Source: Akkermansia muciniphila (GTDB taxonomy: Bacteria; Verrucomicrobiota; Verrucomicrobiia; Verrucomicrobiales; Akkermansiaceae). Taken from it: a stretch of DNA of 64,000 nt. Location of the stretch: assembly GCF_040616545.1 (NCBI RefSeq), contig NZ_CP156688.1, positions 2,976,001-3,040,000 of the forward strand, given 5' to 3'. The translations under genes and the position numbers were made by a program. The notes beneath the pieces are model-generated. The model made no database searches. It worked only from the letters and a program-made list of their open reading frames with translations, and was not told where the DNA came from. Of this stretch, positions 45,633-55,379 are shown one piece after another; within the stretch, counting starts at the first letter, position 1, and each line of letters begins with the position of its first letter.

Positions 45633-48600
45633 ATGAACAACACTTTCAACATCGGTGCCATGGACACCGTCTACCCCTTCATTCCCATGTACCCCAACGG
45701 ACAGCCCCAGGGCAACTTCCTGGTCAACGGCCTCACCGCTCCCGTGCTCGTCCCCAAACGGACCGCTTCCTCCCCCACCCGCCACGAATGGTTCGGATAC
45801 CTCAAGGTCATGGCTCCCTCCACCTGTTTTCTCCACCTTCATGCCCGCTCATCCATTTCCCTTTCCATCCCCGCCAAGGAGCTGGAACTTGCCACGGAGG
45901 CCGGCTCTTCCACGCCTCTCTGCCGCCAGCTTCATTTCGAACAGGGCTATTACTGGTGCCACATCGTCCATCAATACCAGCCTTCCTTGGGGTCGGAAGA
46001 GGAGTTCTGCATTGCCTTAATGTGCGACAAGCAAGGAGAGCCCGACCTGGATTATTACCTTTCAGAGGAGACGATGCCTCCCGGCAAGCAAGGAGAGACG
46101 GTGCTGACGCTGGTCAACCTGTACCAGGAAGAGGAGGAAGGGGACTCGTCTAGCAGTTCCTCGGCAGGGGGGGGAGATTCCTTTGAGTTTGACCCCAAGT
46201 CAAGCAGCAGTTCGAGTTCTTCTTCCAGCAGCAGTTCGTCTTCCTCCTCGTCGAGTTCATCCAGTTTTTCCGGCAGCAGTCCCTCTACAGATTCGTCTTC
46301 ATCCAGTTCCAGCTCGCCTTTATCCAGCAGCTCCAGTTCTTCCTCATCTTCCTCCAGCAGCTGGTCGTCTTCCAGTTTCCACAGCAGTTCCTTGGTGCCC
46401 GAGACTCCAACGTCCTCCAGCAGCGCTCCGTCTTCCAGCTCTTCCTCGAGCAGCTCCAGCAGTTCTTCTTCCAGTTCGTCGTCCTCCAGCAGTTCGAGTT
46501 CCTCCAGTAGCTCCAGCTCTTCCTCGTCAAGCAGTTCTTCCTGGTCCTCGTCAAGTTCATCGAGTTCTTCGAGCTCCACCTCCTCTTCCAGCAGCAGTTC
46601 CAGTTCCCTCTCCTCTTCCTCCAGCGAACCGGACTTGGAAGAGGAACCCTGTCCGTGTGAATGTGAATGCAATGAAGAAGGAGACGAAAACTGTGTCCAG
46701 ACACAGCCCACTCCGGGGGACCCCGAGGGTGAACAGGACTGCCAGGGCAACGCCTGCATCACCCCACCTTCTCCGGGAGGGCCCACTCCTCCGGCTCCCG
46801 CCAGGTTCATGAGGGCAGCCCGCGTTGCCGGCTCTGCCAACACGCAAGCACATGCCAGCTTCTCCATGCGCTACAACCACCCCATGGCATGGAGCGCTTC
46901 CTTCTCGGCTGACGAGCGCCGCGTCACCGTCAGGCGCCCCTCTGGAAGCCATCTTTACTTCAAGGCCAAAGAGGGGAGCAGCGAGGCTTCTCCCATCGGC
47001 TCTTCCAGGAAGGTCAACTACCGCGTGAGACTTCTCCATGAAGATCTCACTCCCAGCACGCAGGGCACTCCTGCTTTCATGGACATGGCCCTTCCCGGCG
47101 GCATGGTCCTGCGCTTCTCTTCCTCCACCGGAGAAGTCGTGTCGGTCACTAGCTCCTCGGGCAACGTCATATCCGCCGAGGAGTACTTCAGTAAAGTCCA
47201 GGTGGCTTGCAACGAAAATGGCTCTCTTGCCAGTGTTTATTCCCGGGCCCAGGGGTTGATGAGAAGCATTCTTGAAGGCGACAGGCTTACCCTGGAGTGG
47301 TTTGCTCCCAATAACGCCGCCCCGGACGGGGAAGGAGAGTTCACCGTTACCGGAGAGCCCTACAAGACGGCCGTCTATGAAACCTCCCTTGAAAATGGAA
47401 TTAAGGTCACCCATATCACCAACCGGCGCGCCGGCCAGGAGCCGCATTTCATCGAACGCCGCGAGGAAGGCAACAAGGTGACCGTCATCAAGGGGGAGGG
47501 AGACGAGCGGATTGTCCGAACCATTGAACGCAATGCATTGCCCGGCTCCAAGTGGGAGCGTCTTGAAACCCTTCAGGGCATCAATGATGAAACGCCCGCC
47601 TCCTGTACCCGGACAGTGAAGAAGTATACCGACGGCGGCTGGCTGACCATCAGCAACACCGAGGGATACAACACGCCTCTGGCCCGGACCACCCTCTATA
47701 CCTATAACGACCAGTTCCGGGTGTCCCTGGAGATCAAGCCCGACGGCGGGTACACGCGCTACGAATATGATGACCGGGGCCGGGTGGTGCTCTCCGCTGC
47801 TCCCTGGGCCGGAGGCGGGGAGAGAGGGACGCGCACCACTTACGCCGACCTGCGCTTCAATGACTTCAGACCCGCCACGGAAACCGAATTAATTATTGCT
47901 GAGGATGGGAAGGAAACGGAACTTGGCAAGCGCACTTACACGTATGAGGACAGCCCGCAAGTCAGCCGCACGGCCGTGACGGAAACCGCACTGGGCTCCG
48001 ACCAGGTCCATACGAGTGTAGAAGAGACTTATGGGGAAGCTGCCGAATATCCCTACGCCCGGGGCAGGTGGAAGATGAGCCAGGGCATCAATGGCGTCCA
48101 GAGGGTTTACACCTATGAAGCAGCCGCGGAATACGGGGCCGTCCACAAGGTGACGGAGACCGTGCAGGCCAACGGAAGCATCGTTCCCGGACAAAGCACC
48201 AGGAACGTAGAGTACATTGCTGAAAACGGCACCACCGCCAGGAAAGAACAATACGTTCACACCGGAGAAGGCTGGTCGCTGATTGCCTCGGAGGACTATG
48301 AATACGACGATGAGCAGAGGCTCGTCAAGACAACCAGGGGCAACGGCAGAACCAGTACGACGGAATGGATGTGCTGCGGGCCGTTGAGGGAAACTGACGA
48401 AGACGGCATCACAACCAGCTACGGCTACAATTCAGCCAAGCAGCTGATGGAAACCATCCGCTCAGCTACCGAGACTACGCCAGAAACAATTACTTCCTAC
48501 AGCTATGATGCGGCGGGAAGGACGATTGCCACGCGCCGCGACATAGGGGCCATGACCACGGTGGAGAGTACAGAGTACGACGATCTGGGACGAGTAGTTT

Positions 48601-51600
48601 CCTCTACGGATATACTTGGCAGAGTGACACGAACGGAATGCAGCGAGGACCGCCTTACAACAACCATCACTACTCCTTCGGGAGCCACTCTGGTCACTCA
48701 AACCCATTACGACGGCACCGTCGTTCTGAAGGGAGGAACCGGACAGCGGGAAAAAGAAACTCAACTTGAATTGACAGAAGAAGGAATCCTTGCCACTACC
48801 CTCTCCGGGGGAGTCGTGTTGTCGCGGACGCTGAAAAACGGCTTCGGTCAAATCATCCAACAGGAACAGCCTAATACGAAGGGGGGACTCATAACAACCA
48901 GGAATACCTACAATGAGAAAGGGCTGCTCGTGCGTTCCGAGACGGAGGACTTTCCTCCCACTGTCACAGACTACAACAAACTGGGGCAGACCGTGAGGCA
49001 AACCGTCCTGCTGGATGAACTTCATCCCAATGACACTACGAGAAACAGGATGTCGGAGAACTCCACCTGCTACCAGCTCCGGGAGGACGGCGTCTACCAG
49101 GTGCAGGCTTCCACGACCTATAATGCCGATGGCCTTCCTCTCATTCAAACCACGGAGAATATGGTTTCTCAGCTTGATTCCCTTCTGGAAAGCAAGTCCA
49201 TTTCCACGGACATCTACGGTCAGCAGAGCGTACAATGGACGGAGTATACTGCTCCAACCAAGCGCACCCAGTTCAGCCGGATTCCAACTTCGGAGATCAC
49301 AGCCCAATCAGTCATCGTAGATGGATTTACAACAAACCAGACTGATCACGCCGGAATCCGTTCCTCACAACAGTTCTGCTGTACCTCTACACGGATGATT
49401 CTGGAAAAAACCGATGGTCGCGGCAATGTCGCTACTACAGAAACTGACCTTGCCGGACGTACTGTCAAAGTCACCGATCCTGCAGGCAACGTGACCACCA
49501 CCAGCTACTTGTCCTGCTGTGACGCCGTGGCTTGCATCACCGATGCTTTGGGAGGCACGACCTACTACTCCTATGATATCCGCGGCAGAAAGACGGCCGA
49601 GTACGGCACCGCCGTCCAGCCGGCCTGTTTTTCCTATGATGAAGCCGACCGTATGGTTACCTTGACTACCTTCCGGGCTAGCGAAGGAGACATCACCACC
49701 GATCCTTCCGGCCGAACCGACGGAGACACCACCACTTGGCTCTACGATCCAGCCACCGGTCTGGAACTGAAAAAAACCTATGCCGACGGGTCCTGTATCT
49801 CCAAAACCTATGACGATCTCAATCGTCTGAAGACATTGACCAAAGCACGAGGCGTTGTGACAAAATATACGTATGCTTCCCTCACCGGAGAACTTGTCTC
49901 CGTCTTCCACAGTGATGATACGCCAGGATGGGAGTTCACCTACAACCAGCTTGGACAGATGACCTACGTCCGGGACGCCTCCGGCATCAGGGAATTTTCC
50001 TATGATGCCTATGGAAGAACGCAACAGGACACTTCCTTTGGAACCGTGGAAAGCAGCCTTCTGGAAGAATACGATGCCTTTGGTCGTTCGGCCGGCTGCC
50101 GCCTGATGACCGGCACACGCACCGTGCAACACTCCCATCTTGACTATGACCGGAAAGGTGGCATATTCAGGATGAATCTGGAAGGTCTAAAATCTCCCTT
50201 TACTTGGGAATACGATTCAACCAGCGGCCTCCTCAACCATCTCACTTACCCCAACGGCATGGTCCGCCAAAATACCTATCATCCCAGGCTCAACCTCGTA
50301 ACCGCCATCGGTTACAGGAAAGGAGCGGATGGAGAATCGGCGGCCAGCCATGAATACGGCTACGACGCGCTGATGCGTCCCGTTCAACGCCGGGACTCCT
50401 GGGATGGAACCACTCCTGCAACCACCAGAAACTTCACCTGCAACAGCCGCAGCGAGCTGGTCGAAGACCGGGTCAGCCCGGGAGGAAGCTTTATCTATTC
50501 CTACGACAATATCGGCAACCGCAGGACTGCCCGGGAACTGGAGGAGGAAGTTTCCTACGATGCCAACGGCCTTAACCAGTACGTGGATATTGCCGGGGGA
50601 GAAGAACATTTTAAACCCGTCTACGACGCCGACGGCAACCAGGCCACGATCAGGACCTCAACGGGCATCTGGAAAGTTTCCTACGACGCCAATGACCGCC
50701 CCATCGTCTTCACCAGCCAGGATGGCAGAACAACCATCACCTGCGGCTACGACTACCGGGGACGGCGCTTTGAAAAGAAGGTTTCCGTCAATGGAGCAGT
50801 ATATAGCCACTCCTGGTTCCTGTACCGGGACTATCTGCAGGTAGCCCAACTGGATTTGAATCATCCTGAACCTGTGCTTGTAAAGAGTTATTTGTGGGAT
50901 CCGACGGAATCCATGACCACGCGCATCTTGATGATGACATGCTGGCAAGAGAACGGAATGAAAGTAAAAGGGCATCTCTACTTCATGCACGATGTCATGA
51001 AGAATGTTACTTCCATCTTTGATGGACAACACACGAGAAGAGCTCGCTACGAGTATGCGCCTTTTGGTAGCCTTCTCACCGCAGAAGGAGACATGGCGCA
51101 GGAAAACAAGTTCCGCTTCTCCTGCGAGTTCTCGGACGACGAACTAGGGCTGGTTTACTACAACTACCGCCACCTCAATCCCGCAGACGGCAGGTGGATC
51201 AATCGCGATCCTATCGTCGAACAGGGTGGATGGAATTTGTACGGGTTTATAAAAAATCATATTCAGAAAAATGTTGATTTTTTAGGAATGGTGAGCTCCT
51301 CTCCTTTAGATCCAGCTTTTACTCCTCCTCCCATACCAGATAGAGTTGGCCAGAGCAGAGGCATTAAACTTTCGTATTTTGCTTGTAAAAGAAAGTTAGA
51401 TAAATTAGGAGATAAAGCTATTAAGGCACTTTTAGCAGGAAAAGTTACACATGTTCCTTCAGATTTTAAACCGAATTCAGAATGTGAAGAATCCTGCCAA
51501 TGCATCCGTAGTTTAATTATTATTATGCATGGGGAAGAACCCTGGATTAGAAAAAATGATACAAATGTAAGGGCGCATTGGGGAGAAAGGTTCTTAACTG

Positions 51601-51788
51601 AAAATGCAAATAAGACAGAAATATCCGACATGTTTAAAAAAATTAATTTTTGTTCATCTTGCAAACTTGAAATACGAGCATGTTATTTGGGCTCATCTCC
51701 GTATTTAAAAAAACGGCTTGAACAAAATACAGGATGTGAAGTTACTTTATACGAAGGTCAAGTTAAAGCATTTTTCCCATTTCTTTAA
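45633..51788 (+). CDS. RHS-repeat polymorphic toxin with poly-Ser stalk and caspase-like tip
   Basis: 2,051 residues. N-terminal region without a signal peptide (MNNTFNIGAMDTVYPFIP). A poly-Ser stretch spans about residues 171-331, followed by an acidic Cys-rich patch (CPCECECNEEGDENC). RHS/YD repeats run from about 640 to 1870 (YEYDDRGRVV, YSYDAAGRTI, YDNIGNRRTA). The RHS-core end is YEYAPFGSLLTAEGDM to LNPADGRWINRDPI, then NLYGFIKNH. From residue 1886 a 165-residue AT-rich tip follows, with His1966 in IIIMHGEE and Cys2017 in EIRACYLGSS, a His-Cys pair typical of caspase/CHAT-like cysteine peptidases. ATG at 45633 is preferred over a TTG at 45609. How it is exported is unclear. Confidence 0.85.
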   Translation: MNNTFNIGAMDTVYPFIPMYPNGQPQGNFLVNGLTAPVLVPKRTASSPTRHEWFGYLKVMAPSTCFLHLHARSSISLSIPAKELELATEAGSSTPLCRQLHFEQGYYWCHIVHQYQPSLGSEEEFCIALMCDKQGEPDLDYYLSEETMPPGKQGETVLTLVNLYQEEEEGDSSSSSSAGGGDSFEFDPKSSSSSSSSSSSSSSSSSSSSSSFSGSSPSTDSSSSSSSSPLSSSSSSSSSSSSSWSSSSFHSSSLVPETPTSSSSAPSSSSSSSSSSSSSSSSSSSSSSSSSSSSSSSSSSSSSWSSSSSSSSSSSTSSSSSSSSSLSSSSSEPDLEEEPCPCECECNEEGDENCVQTQPTPGDPEGEQDCQGNACITPPSPGGPTPPAPARFMRAARVAGSANTQAHASFSMRYNHPMAWSASFSADERRVTVRRPSGSHLYFKAKEGSSEASPIGSSRKVNYRVRLLHEDLTPSTQGTPAFMDMALPGGMVLRFSSSTGEVVSVTSSSGNVISAEEYFSKVQVACNENGSLASVYSRAQGLMRSILEGDRLTLEWFAPNNAAPDGEGEFTVTGEPYKTAVYETSLENGIKVTHITNRRAGQEPHFIERREEGNKVTVIKGEGDERIVRTIERNALPGSKWERLETLQGINDETPASCTRTVKKYTDGGWLTISNTEGYNTPLARTTLYTYNDQFRVSLEIKPDGGYTRYEYDDRGRVVLSAAPWAGGGERGTRTTYADLRFNDFRPATETELIIAEDGKETELGKRTYTYEDSPQVSRTAVTETALGSDQVHTSVEETYGEAAEYPYARGRWKMSQGINGVQRVYTYEAAAEYGAVHKVTETVQANGSIVPGQSTRNVEYIAENGTTARKEQYVHTGEGWSLIASEDYEYDDEQRLVKTTRGNGRTSTTEWMCCGPLRETDEDGITTSYGYNSAKQLMETIRSATETTPETITSYSYDAAGRTIATRRDIGAMTTVESTEYDDLGRVVSSTDILGRVTRTECSEDRLTTTITTPSGATLVTQTHYDGTVVLKGGTGQREKETQLELTEEGILATTLSGGVVLSRTLKNGFGQIIQQEQPNTKGGLITTRNTYNEKGLLVRSETEDFPPTVTDYNKLGQTVRQTVLLDELHPNDTTRNRMSENSTCYQLREDGVYQVQASTTYNADGLPLIQTTENMVSQLDSLLESKSISTDIYGQQSVQWTEYTAPTKRTQFSRIPTSEITAQSVIVDGFTTNQTDHAGIRSSQQFCCTSTRMILEKTDGRGNVATTETDLAGRTVKVTDPAGNVTTTSYLSCCDAVACITDALGGTTYYSYDIRGRKTAEYGTAVQPACFSYDEADRMVTLTTFRASEGDITTDPSGRTDGDTTTWLYDPATGLELKKTYADGSCISKTYDDLNRLKTLTKARGVVTKYTYASLTGELVSVFHSDDTPGWEFTYNQLGQMTYVRDASGIREFSYDAYGRTQQDTSFGTVESSLLEEYDAFGRSAGCRLMTGTRTVQHSHLDYDRKGGIFRMNLEGLKSPFTWEYDSTSGLLNHLTYPNGMVRQNTYHPRLNLVTAIGYRKGADGESAASHEYGYDALMRPVQRRDSWDGTTPATTRNFTCNSRSELVEDRVSPGGSFIYSYDNIGNRRTARELEEEVSYDANGLNQYVDIAGGEEHFKPVYDADGNQATIRTSTGIWKVSYDANDRPIVFTSQDGRTTITCGYDYRGRRFEKKVSVNGAVYSHSWFLYRDYLQVAQLDLNHPEPVLVKSYLWDPTESMTTRILMMTCWQENGMKVKGHLYFMHDVMKNVTSIFDGQHTRRARYEYAPFGSLLTAEGDMAQENKFRFSCEFSDDELGLVYYNYRHLNPADGRWINRDPIVEQGGWNLYGFIKNHIQKNVDFLGMVSSSPLDPAFTPPPIPDRVGQSRGIKLSYFACKRKLDKLGDKAIKALLAGKVTHVPSDFKPNSECEESCQCIRSLIIIMHGEEPWIRKNDTNVRAHWGERFLTENANKTEISDMFKKINFCSSCKLEIRACYLGSSPYLKKRLEQNTGCEVTLYEGQVKAFFPFL
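46145..46625 (+). repeat. low-complexity poly-serine stretch within the RHS gene
   Basis: About 160 codons, mostly Ser with rare Trp, Phe, Pro and Gly. The codons are mixed (AGC, AGT, TCC, TCT, TCG, TCA), so it is not one simple DNA repeat. It probably forms an extended or glycosylatable stalk. Confidence 0.9.
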
Positions 51789-51801
51789 TTTAAATTTAAA
51801 A

Positions 51802-52242
51802 ATGAAAAAATTAATAAGAATTTTTATTTTTGTCATCGCTGGGTTAATTATCCTTACTTGTATTAATTATGGATACACAACATGGAGTATCCATCATTGG
51901 AAAAATGTACTAGAACAATCAAGCTTTGAGCAATTAAAAAATGAATATGCAAAATACTATTACCAAGTTGAAGGACCACCTGCAGAACAGTTGCTCATCT
52001 ACCAACAAAAACAATTACTACCCAATATTTTCTATCATGATCTAATTGTCATGAAAAGCAGCATTTCCGGCATAAAAATATATACCGGCTCTAGACTTAA
52101 ATCTACTTCACGTGGCACCATGAAGGAAAAATTAAAACTCTACCAGGAAGACGGATTTAAAGAAGGAGAAAATGTTTCTTCCGTTGGTGAAGTATTCTCC
52201 TCCAGCCTTAAACTGGCAGGATTTAAAGAATACGGACATTAA
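51802..52242 (+). CDS. putative immunity protein for the RHS tip
   Basis: 146 residues, AT-rich. An N-terminal transmembrane helix (IRIFIFVIAGLIILTCINYGY) is followed by an extracytoplasmic domain of about 115 residues with EQLLIYQQKQLLPNIFYHDLIV. It starts 13 bases after the RHS stop, the usual position of an immunity gene. No homologue recognised. If the tip acts in the periplasm or on the membrane side, a membrane-anchored inhibitor would fit. ATG at 51802 is chosen over an upstream start inside the RHS gene. Confidence 0.6.
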   Translation: MKKLIRIFIFVIAGLIILTCINYGYTTWSIHHWKNVLEQSSFEQLKNEYAKYYYQVEGPPAEQLLIYQQKQLLPNIFYHDLIVMKSSISGIKIYTGSRLKSTSRGTMKEKLKLYQEDGFKEGENVSSVGEVFSSSLKLAGFKEYGH

Positions 52243-52339
52243 AATCATTTGATAAAATTTTTACTTTTAAGTTTATAAAAACAGAAACTGATATAATTTA
52301 TCAGCATTTAGCGTGCTATCTGACCTGCTCCCTCTTGTA

Positions 52340-53152
52340 AGCTTGTATGTGACAGGGCCCGAGGATTCAATGAGCACGCGGCATTGCGACAATATATGCC
52401 TATGCATCCCTTATCGGAGAACTCGTCTTTGTCTCTCACAATGACGATACGACGGATGGGAGTTTACCTACAACCATCTGGGGCAGATGACCTCCGTCAG
52501 GGACGCTCTGGTATCAGGGAATTCTCCTATGACGCTTGCGGCAACATGACCCAGGACGCTTCCTTTGGGCGGGGCCATAGCAATATCTACCATCCCAAGC
52601 TCAACCTCGTAACCGCCATCAGTTACAGGAAGGGAGCGGATGGAGAATCGGCGGCCTGCCATGAATACGACTATGATGGTCTGCTGCGTCCCATTCATCG
52701 ACGAGACTCCTGGGATGTCGCCACTCCTGCCACGCTAAGAGATTTTACCTACAATAGCCGCAGCGAACTGCTGGAAAACCGGATCAGCCGGGGGGGAAGC
52801 TTCTGCTACCAATACGACAACATTGGCAACCGCAAGACCGCACAGGAACTCGAAGAAGAAGCAACCTACAAATCCAACTCGCTCAACCAGTATACGGATA
52901 TTGCCGGGGGAGAAGAACATTTTAAACCCATCTACGACGCCGACGGCAGTGGTAATTAGCTATGGATGTAATACAGCTACTTCTCCGGGTATTGATAAAC
53001 CCTCATTTGCGAAAGTATGGGAAGGTTTTTTTGGAAGCGTTATGTATGGGGTAAAAGGTAAAACGGATTATACGGATCCTAAAAATCCTCATCTATCTAA
53101 AGTGCCGACAAATGCCCCTCCAAAGTGGATTCCAAAAGAACCTCCGTTATAA
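52340..53152 (+). pseudogene. broken RHS fragment with a displaced caspase-like tip
   Basis: DNA closely matching the main RHS gene reappears here. 52340-52560 resembles 49860-50030 with frameshifts. 52575-52950 resembles 50270-50640 (e.g. ITDIAGGEEHFKPIYDADG). The frame then shifts at about 52950 into a distinct C-terminal sequence, ISYGCNTATSPGIDKP, then SFAKVWEGFFGSVMYGVKGKTDY, ending at 53152. The Cys in ISYGCNTA parallels the ACYLG Cys of the main tip and is typical of caspase/CHAT-like folds, so this looks like a stored alternative tip. There is no intact start and the internal deletions make expression unlikely. Confidence 0.72.
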
Positions 53153-53159
53153 TAATAAA

Positions 53160-53672
53160 ATGCAACAAAAAATTATAGATAAAAAAACCGCAATTATAAC
53201 GATAAGGATTATGTCAACTATAATTATTTCAATTATTTTATTTATCATTATAGGAATACTATGTACTTCATACTTTATTGACCAATTAAACAACTTTGGA
53301 CATTTCCCAAAAAAATATTTTGGAGATACATTAAAATATCATGATCATCAACTCACTCAAGAAGGATTTTCGTTTATTGGGAAGACGAAAACACAGGGAA
53401 TTGCTGGACATTTAGCTGAAGATATATATGTATATAGAAAAAAAGCGCCTTTAGGCTCATATCATTATATTTCTCTATGCAAGAAGAAATCTGAATTAAA
53501 AATAAGCTCAGGAAGCCAGTTGCTATCTACTCCTTTCAGTAAATTAATTTTTTCTTTTTATAAGAATTTTGTTCCTAAAGAAGTCCCACCTGTTATTGAT
53601 GAAAAAGATATAGCTGAAACAAAATTTGAAAAAATTTTGGAAAACGAAGTTTTTTTAATAGAGAAAAAGTAA
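53160..53672 (+). CDS. putative membrane immunity protein of the second tip
   Basis: 170 residues, strongly AT-rich. An N-terminal transmembrane helix (about residues 12-34, RIMSTIIISIILFIIIGILC) is followed by a soluble domain with charged and aromatic residues (LKYHDHQLTQEGFSFIGKTKTQ). It begins 7 bases after the displaced tip, the same toxin-immunity layout as 51291-52242. Not recognised by family. It shares membrane anchoring with the first candidate but no clear sequence identity. Confidence 0.55.
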   Translation: MQQKIIDKKTAIITIRIMSTIIISIILFIIIGILCTSYFIDQLNNFGHFPKKYFGDTLKYHDHQLTQEGFSFIGKTKTQGIAGHLAEDIYVYRKKAPLGSYHYISLCKKKSELKISSGSQLLSTPFSKLIFSFYKNFVPKEVPPVIDEKDIAETKFEKILENEVFLIEKK

Positions 53673-53689
53673 TTATACCTATGAAATAA

Positions 53690-53830
53690 TATGAGATTCA
53701 TGCCATTTCTGTGTGTATAGACAATGGATGGTACGAAGTTGATATGATAAACGACAATATCAAAAAAGTATCTGAAAACATTTTAACACAACATCCTATT
53801 CCTCCACATATTTTCTATAAACAATTGTAG
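53690..53830 (+). pseudogene. short AT-rich gene fragment
   Basis: An open frame without a start codon between two stops reads YEIHAISVCIDNGW, then YEVDMINDNIKK, ending HIFYKQL. It is a coherent protein-like sequence and probably the tail of another deleted toxin or immunity gene. The rest of the 53673-54015 gap is AT-rich with nothing recognisable. Confidence 0.3.
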
Positions 53831-54015
53831 GAATTATCCGACAAAATCCTCAAATATAAAACTCAATTATTTTATCTAAATTTATGATGAACATATTTTC
53901 ATCCTATATTCATCATAGTTTTCAACAATGGAAACTGACTTAAAATACTTGATGCTAAAAAATTATTGAGTATTTTAATTATCGACAGTGATCATTATCC
54001 CACCCCCTCATTGCC

Positions 54016-54618
54016 ATGAATACGACCAAATTACTCCTTATTCCCATAGCGTTAGCTTTATGGCCGGGATGTTTCATCGCAGCTGACGATACCACTCCCC
54101 TTGGTCAATGGACAACCTTTGGTGAAGGCGAAGAACGGGAACGTTTTTCCAACTGCTTCGTCATCAGTTATCCAGAAAGTTTTATTATTGATCCTAACAG
54201 TGGAATTTCGTTTAGTCGTACTATAGGGAGAGATGCTCCCATTTCGGAAGAAAACTTGCATACCCTTGTATTACACAATGAAAAAAAATCATTAGAAGTC
54301 AGGGCTTCAACCTATGGTTTTTTAACCAAGGAGTTTTATACCCCGCGTGGTTTTGAGTCTCCAAGGGAAGTCATACTGACTGACTTTTTCAGGAATGCAT
54401 TGACCACCAAAATTATCAGAACACAGTATTACGACCTGTTCTACAGCGAAACAGACAAAGAAGTATTCGCACTTTACCTGAATCGAAATAAAGGCTGTAA
54501 TGCAAATTACCAAACACTCACGTTTTTGTTTAAAAATGGTACCACATTTAAAGACCATGCGAAAATGGTGGAGAAAATTATGAAAAAATTTATCCCAAGT
54601 TTCGCACGTCAGGATTAG
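54016..54618 (+). CDS. exported hypothetical protein
   Basis: 200 residues. A signal peptide (MNTTKLLLIPIALALWPGCFIAA) contains a Cys in PGC that could be a lipobox. The mature part (from about 24) is beta-rich with few motifs: NCFVISYPESFIIDPNSGISF, TTKIIRTQYYDLFYSE. It has a higher GC than its AT-rich neighbours. Not recognised. The location inside the RHS tail suggests an accessory or immunity role, but nothing in the sequence proves it. Confidence 0.6.
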   Translation: MNTTKLLLIPIALALWPGCFIAADDTTPLGQWTTFGEGEERERFSNCFVISYPESFIIDPNSGISFSRTIGRDAPISEENLHTLVLHNEKKSLEVRASTYGFLTKEFYTPRGFESPREVILTDFFRNALTTKIIRTQYYDLFYSETDKEVFALYLNRNKGCNANYQTLTFLFKNGTTFKDHAKMVEKIMKKFIPSFARQD

Positions 54619-54742
54619 CTCGTATGATATCGAAAAGTCATTTGCCCTTATAAATAAAAAGGAGAAGAGTAAAAGGAACCTTAGTTATCCCGATTTCCTA
54701 ACTAACATTTTGATTTTTAAATAATAAAAGCAAAAGTATATC

Positions 54743-55012
54743 TCCTTCGAAAGTCTGCTCACTGCTGAAGGAGATATGGCTCAAAAAAACGCATCCCACT
54801 TCTCCTGCGAGTTCACAGACGACGAATTCGGACCTGCAGTCCACAATTTTAACCAATTTTTGAACAAACAACTCCTGCTGTCCCACTACAGAACTGGAAA
54901 GGGAGAATTAATACAACTGGATGCCAAGGATGTTTATGAGAAAAATTTCGGACTTAATCCCAAGGGCGGTTTTTCTGGCGTGCGATGGCATATTGGCAAC
55001 TCAATATTATGA
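54743..55012 (+). pseudogene. third RHS-core fragment with another tip
   Basis: FESLLTAEGDMAQKN and FSCEFTDDEFG match the RHS core end of the main gene (GSLLTAEGDMAQENK, FSCEFSDDELG). The sequence then leaves the RHS pattern and continues as LSHYRTGKGELIQLDAKDVY, ending WHIGNSIL. It is a second displaced cassette: only the last 35 residues of RHS plus a short tip. No start codon in a sensible place, so it is a silent remnant. 54619-54742 is AT-rich with nothing recognisable. Confidence 0.65.
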
Positions 55013-55020
55013 AGTAGAGG

Positions 55021-55221
55021 ATGCATGATAGTAAGTTCCAATATCTTGAGGGAAGAGCCATACCTAATATTTATAAAATGCATCCAAGTTATGCAATTCC
55101 GATACATATTTTTGATCTCAATGATTCATTATTGAAGGCAGACGAATTATCCAAATTTTCTTGTTTTGTTAAATGTAAGTTAAAGAAAGATTCTTCTGTA
55201 AAAGCTATTTATAAATCATAA
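55021..55221 (+). CDS. small AT-rich open frame in the toxin tail
   Basis: 66 codons starting MHDSKFQYLEGRAIPN, 8 bases after the tip fragment. It may be the immunity partner or, after a frameshift, the rest of that tip. Not recognised. The remaining gap to 55379 is AT-rich and holds nothing else I can support. Confidence 0.3.
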   Translation: MHDSKFQYLEGRAIPNIYKMHPSYAIPIHIFDLNDSLLKADELSKFSCFVKCKLKKDSSVKAIYKS

Positions 55222-55379
55222 AATCAATATTTATCTTTTTAAAATAAAAAATCTATGTATGATTTTTGTTATTCTTGGCAGGAATTATGCATATTAACGC
55301 CAACAAAATAAATTTATCTATTTATTAATATTTAAAATTAAGAAAATCTGAGAAATTATAATTTTTTAAATTGTTTAAC

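Noticed and set aside
46145-46625. CRISPR array or DNA tandem repeat
   Set aside because: The stretch is in-frame serine coding with mixed codons and no spaced identical repeats. I saw no CRISPR-like repeat-spacer pattern elsewhere in the window.
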